Source: Pseudomonas maumuensis
GTDB lineage: Bacteria; Pseudomonadota; Gammaproteobacteria; Pseudomonadales; Pseudomonadaceae
Length of the DNA: 64,000 nucleotides
Reading direction: 5' to 3'
NCBI RefSeq assembly: GCF_019139675.1
Contig: NZ_CP077077.1
Coordinates: forward strand, 5,642,001 to 5,706,000
The translations under genes were made by a program, and so were the position numbers. The notes beneath the pieces were generated by a model. It had not been told where the DNA came from. It searched no databases and saw only the letters and a program-made list of their open reading frames with translations. Numbering within the stretch: the first letter of the stretch is position 1; each line of letters starts with the position of its first letter. This document shows positions 63,696 through 64,000 of the stretch, piece by piece.

Positions 63696-64000
63696 TTAGA
63701 ACGCCCAATCCAGGGTCAAGCCGACCCCGTGGCTCTTGTCGCGACTACCCAGCAGTCCGTTGTAGTCCAGGTTGACCCGGGCCTGGCGACCCAGGGCGAT
63801 CCCCACCCGCGCACCGACCACCGCCGCATCACGATCCAGTGACAGCGCCTGAACCTTGTAGGTATCGCCCTGGCCCGCGAACGCCAAATGCTGGTCGGCC
63901 CCGGTGGAATTCAGGTTGTGCTGCCAGCCCAGAGTGGCGGCAAGCTCAACCGCCTGGCCGCTGGACAACTGCAGTTGCTTGCCGGCCCGCATGCCCAAGG
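63696..64000 (-). CDS. Autotransporter beta-barrel C-terminus (5' end outside window)
   Basis: About 101 C-terminal residues are seen; the frame stays open to the right edge. The sequence has the alternating strand pattern of an outer-membrane barrel (VGARVGIALGRQARVNLDYNGLL, then SHGVGLTLDWAF). It ends in the aromatic Phe needed by the barrel-assembly machinery. The internal segment GWQHNLNSTGADQHLAFAGQGDTYKVQALSLDRDAAV is typical of autotransporter barrel domains. The passenger lies outside the window, so its role is unknown. Confidence 0.82.
   Translation of the reverse strand, partial: LGMRAGKQLQLSSGQAVELAATLGWQHNLNSTGADQHLAFAGQGDTYKVQALSLDRDAAVVGARVGIALGRQARVNLDYNGLLGSRDKSHGVGLTLDWAF

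Overview
The window is high-GC bacterial chromosome carrying about 64 genes. Gene content and order point to a fluorescent Pseudomonas of the P. putida / P. entomophila group: hupA, rubredoxin and its reductase, ubiCA, phoBR, a CNNM-type transporter, pst-phoU, purEK, aspA, pycAB-pycR, a second zwf, uvrD, pdxY, cls, cfa and a lipoamide dehydrogenase most like Lpd3. A hydrogen cyanide synthase operon (hcnABC) at the right end favours a P. entomophila-like, cyanide-producing relative over P. putida KT2440. The species call is an inference from recalled gene order, not a database match. The bulk is conserved core genome. I see no prophage, integron, insertion sequence, CRISPR array, rRNA or tRNA.

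Layout. 0-5 kb: end of an HDOD protein, an SCP2-like small protein, HU, rubredoxin/rubredoxin reductase, chorismate lyase plus 4-hydroxybenzoate polyprenyltransferase (first two steps of ubiquinone synthesis), and a secreted small protein. 5-18 kb: the phosphate block. PhoB/PhoR are followed by a CNNM transporter, an M23 peptidase and a response regulator, then phoU-pstB-pstA-pstC-pstS on the minus strand. Pho boxes precede phoB, pstC and pstS. 18-24 kb: MFS transporter, thioesterase, hexose-6-phosphate mutarotase, two small envelope proteins, and purEK behind a leader with a terminator-like hairpin. 24-33 kb: nitrogen and polyamine genes (LysR regulator, aspA, AraC regulator, acetylpolyamine amidohydrolase, polyamine-binding protein) and a MocR regulator divergent from a PaiB-like protein and two acetyltransferases. 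33-45 kb: two-subunit pyruvate carboxylase and PycR, RpiR-type regulator and zwf around a shared palindrome, a large GGDEF/EAL protein and uvrD. 45-51 kb: Tim44-like protein, SMI1/KNR4 protein, CPA2 antiporter, thioesterase, pdxY. 51-56 kb: a zinc-starvation block (two CobW-type GTPases, DUF1826, zinc-independent FolE2) around a Zur-type palindrome. 56-60 kb: cardiolipin synthase, cyclopropane fatty acid synthase and lpd. 60-64 kb: hcnABC with ANR- and RsmA-type control signals, then the 3' end of an autotransporter.

Signals beyond the genes: several REP-type inverted repeats between genes; a strong excess of the DnaA-box nonamer TTATCCACA inside genes (12 exact copies found by eye, five of them in 1.9 kb of the zinc block); five tandem 12-bp repeats built on the same core that encode the linker of the MocR regulator; and a possible attenuator ahead of purE. 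No clearly new multi-gene system is visible. The DnaA-box distribution and the purE leader are the observations I would follow first.
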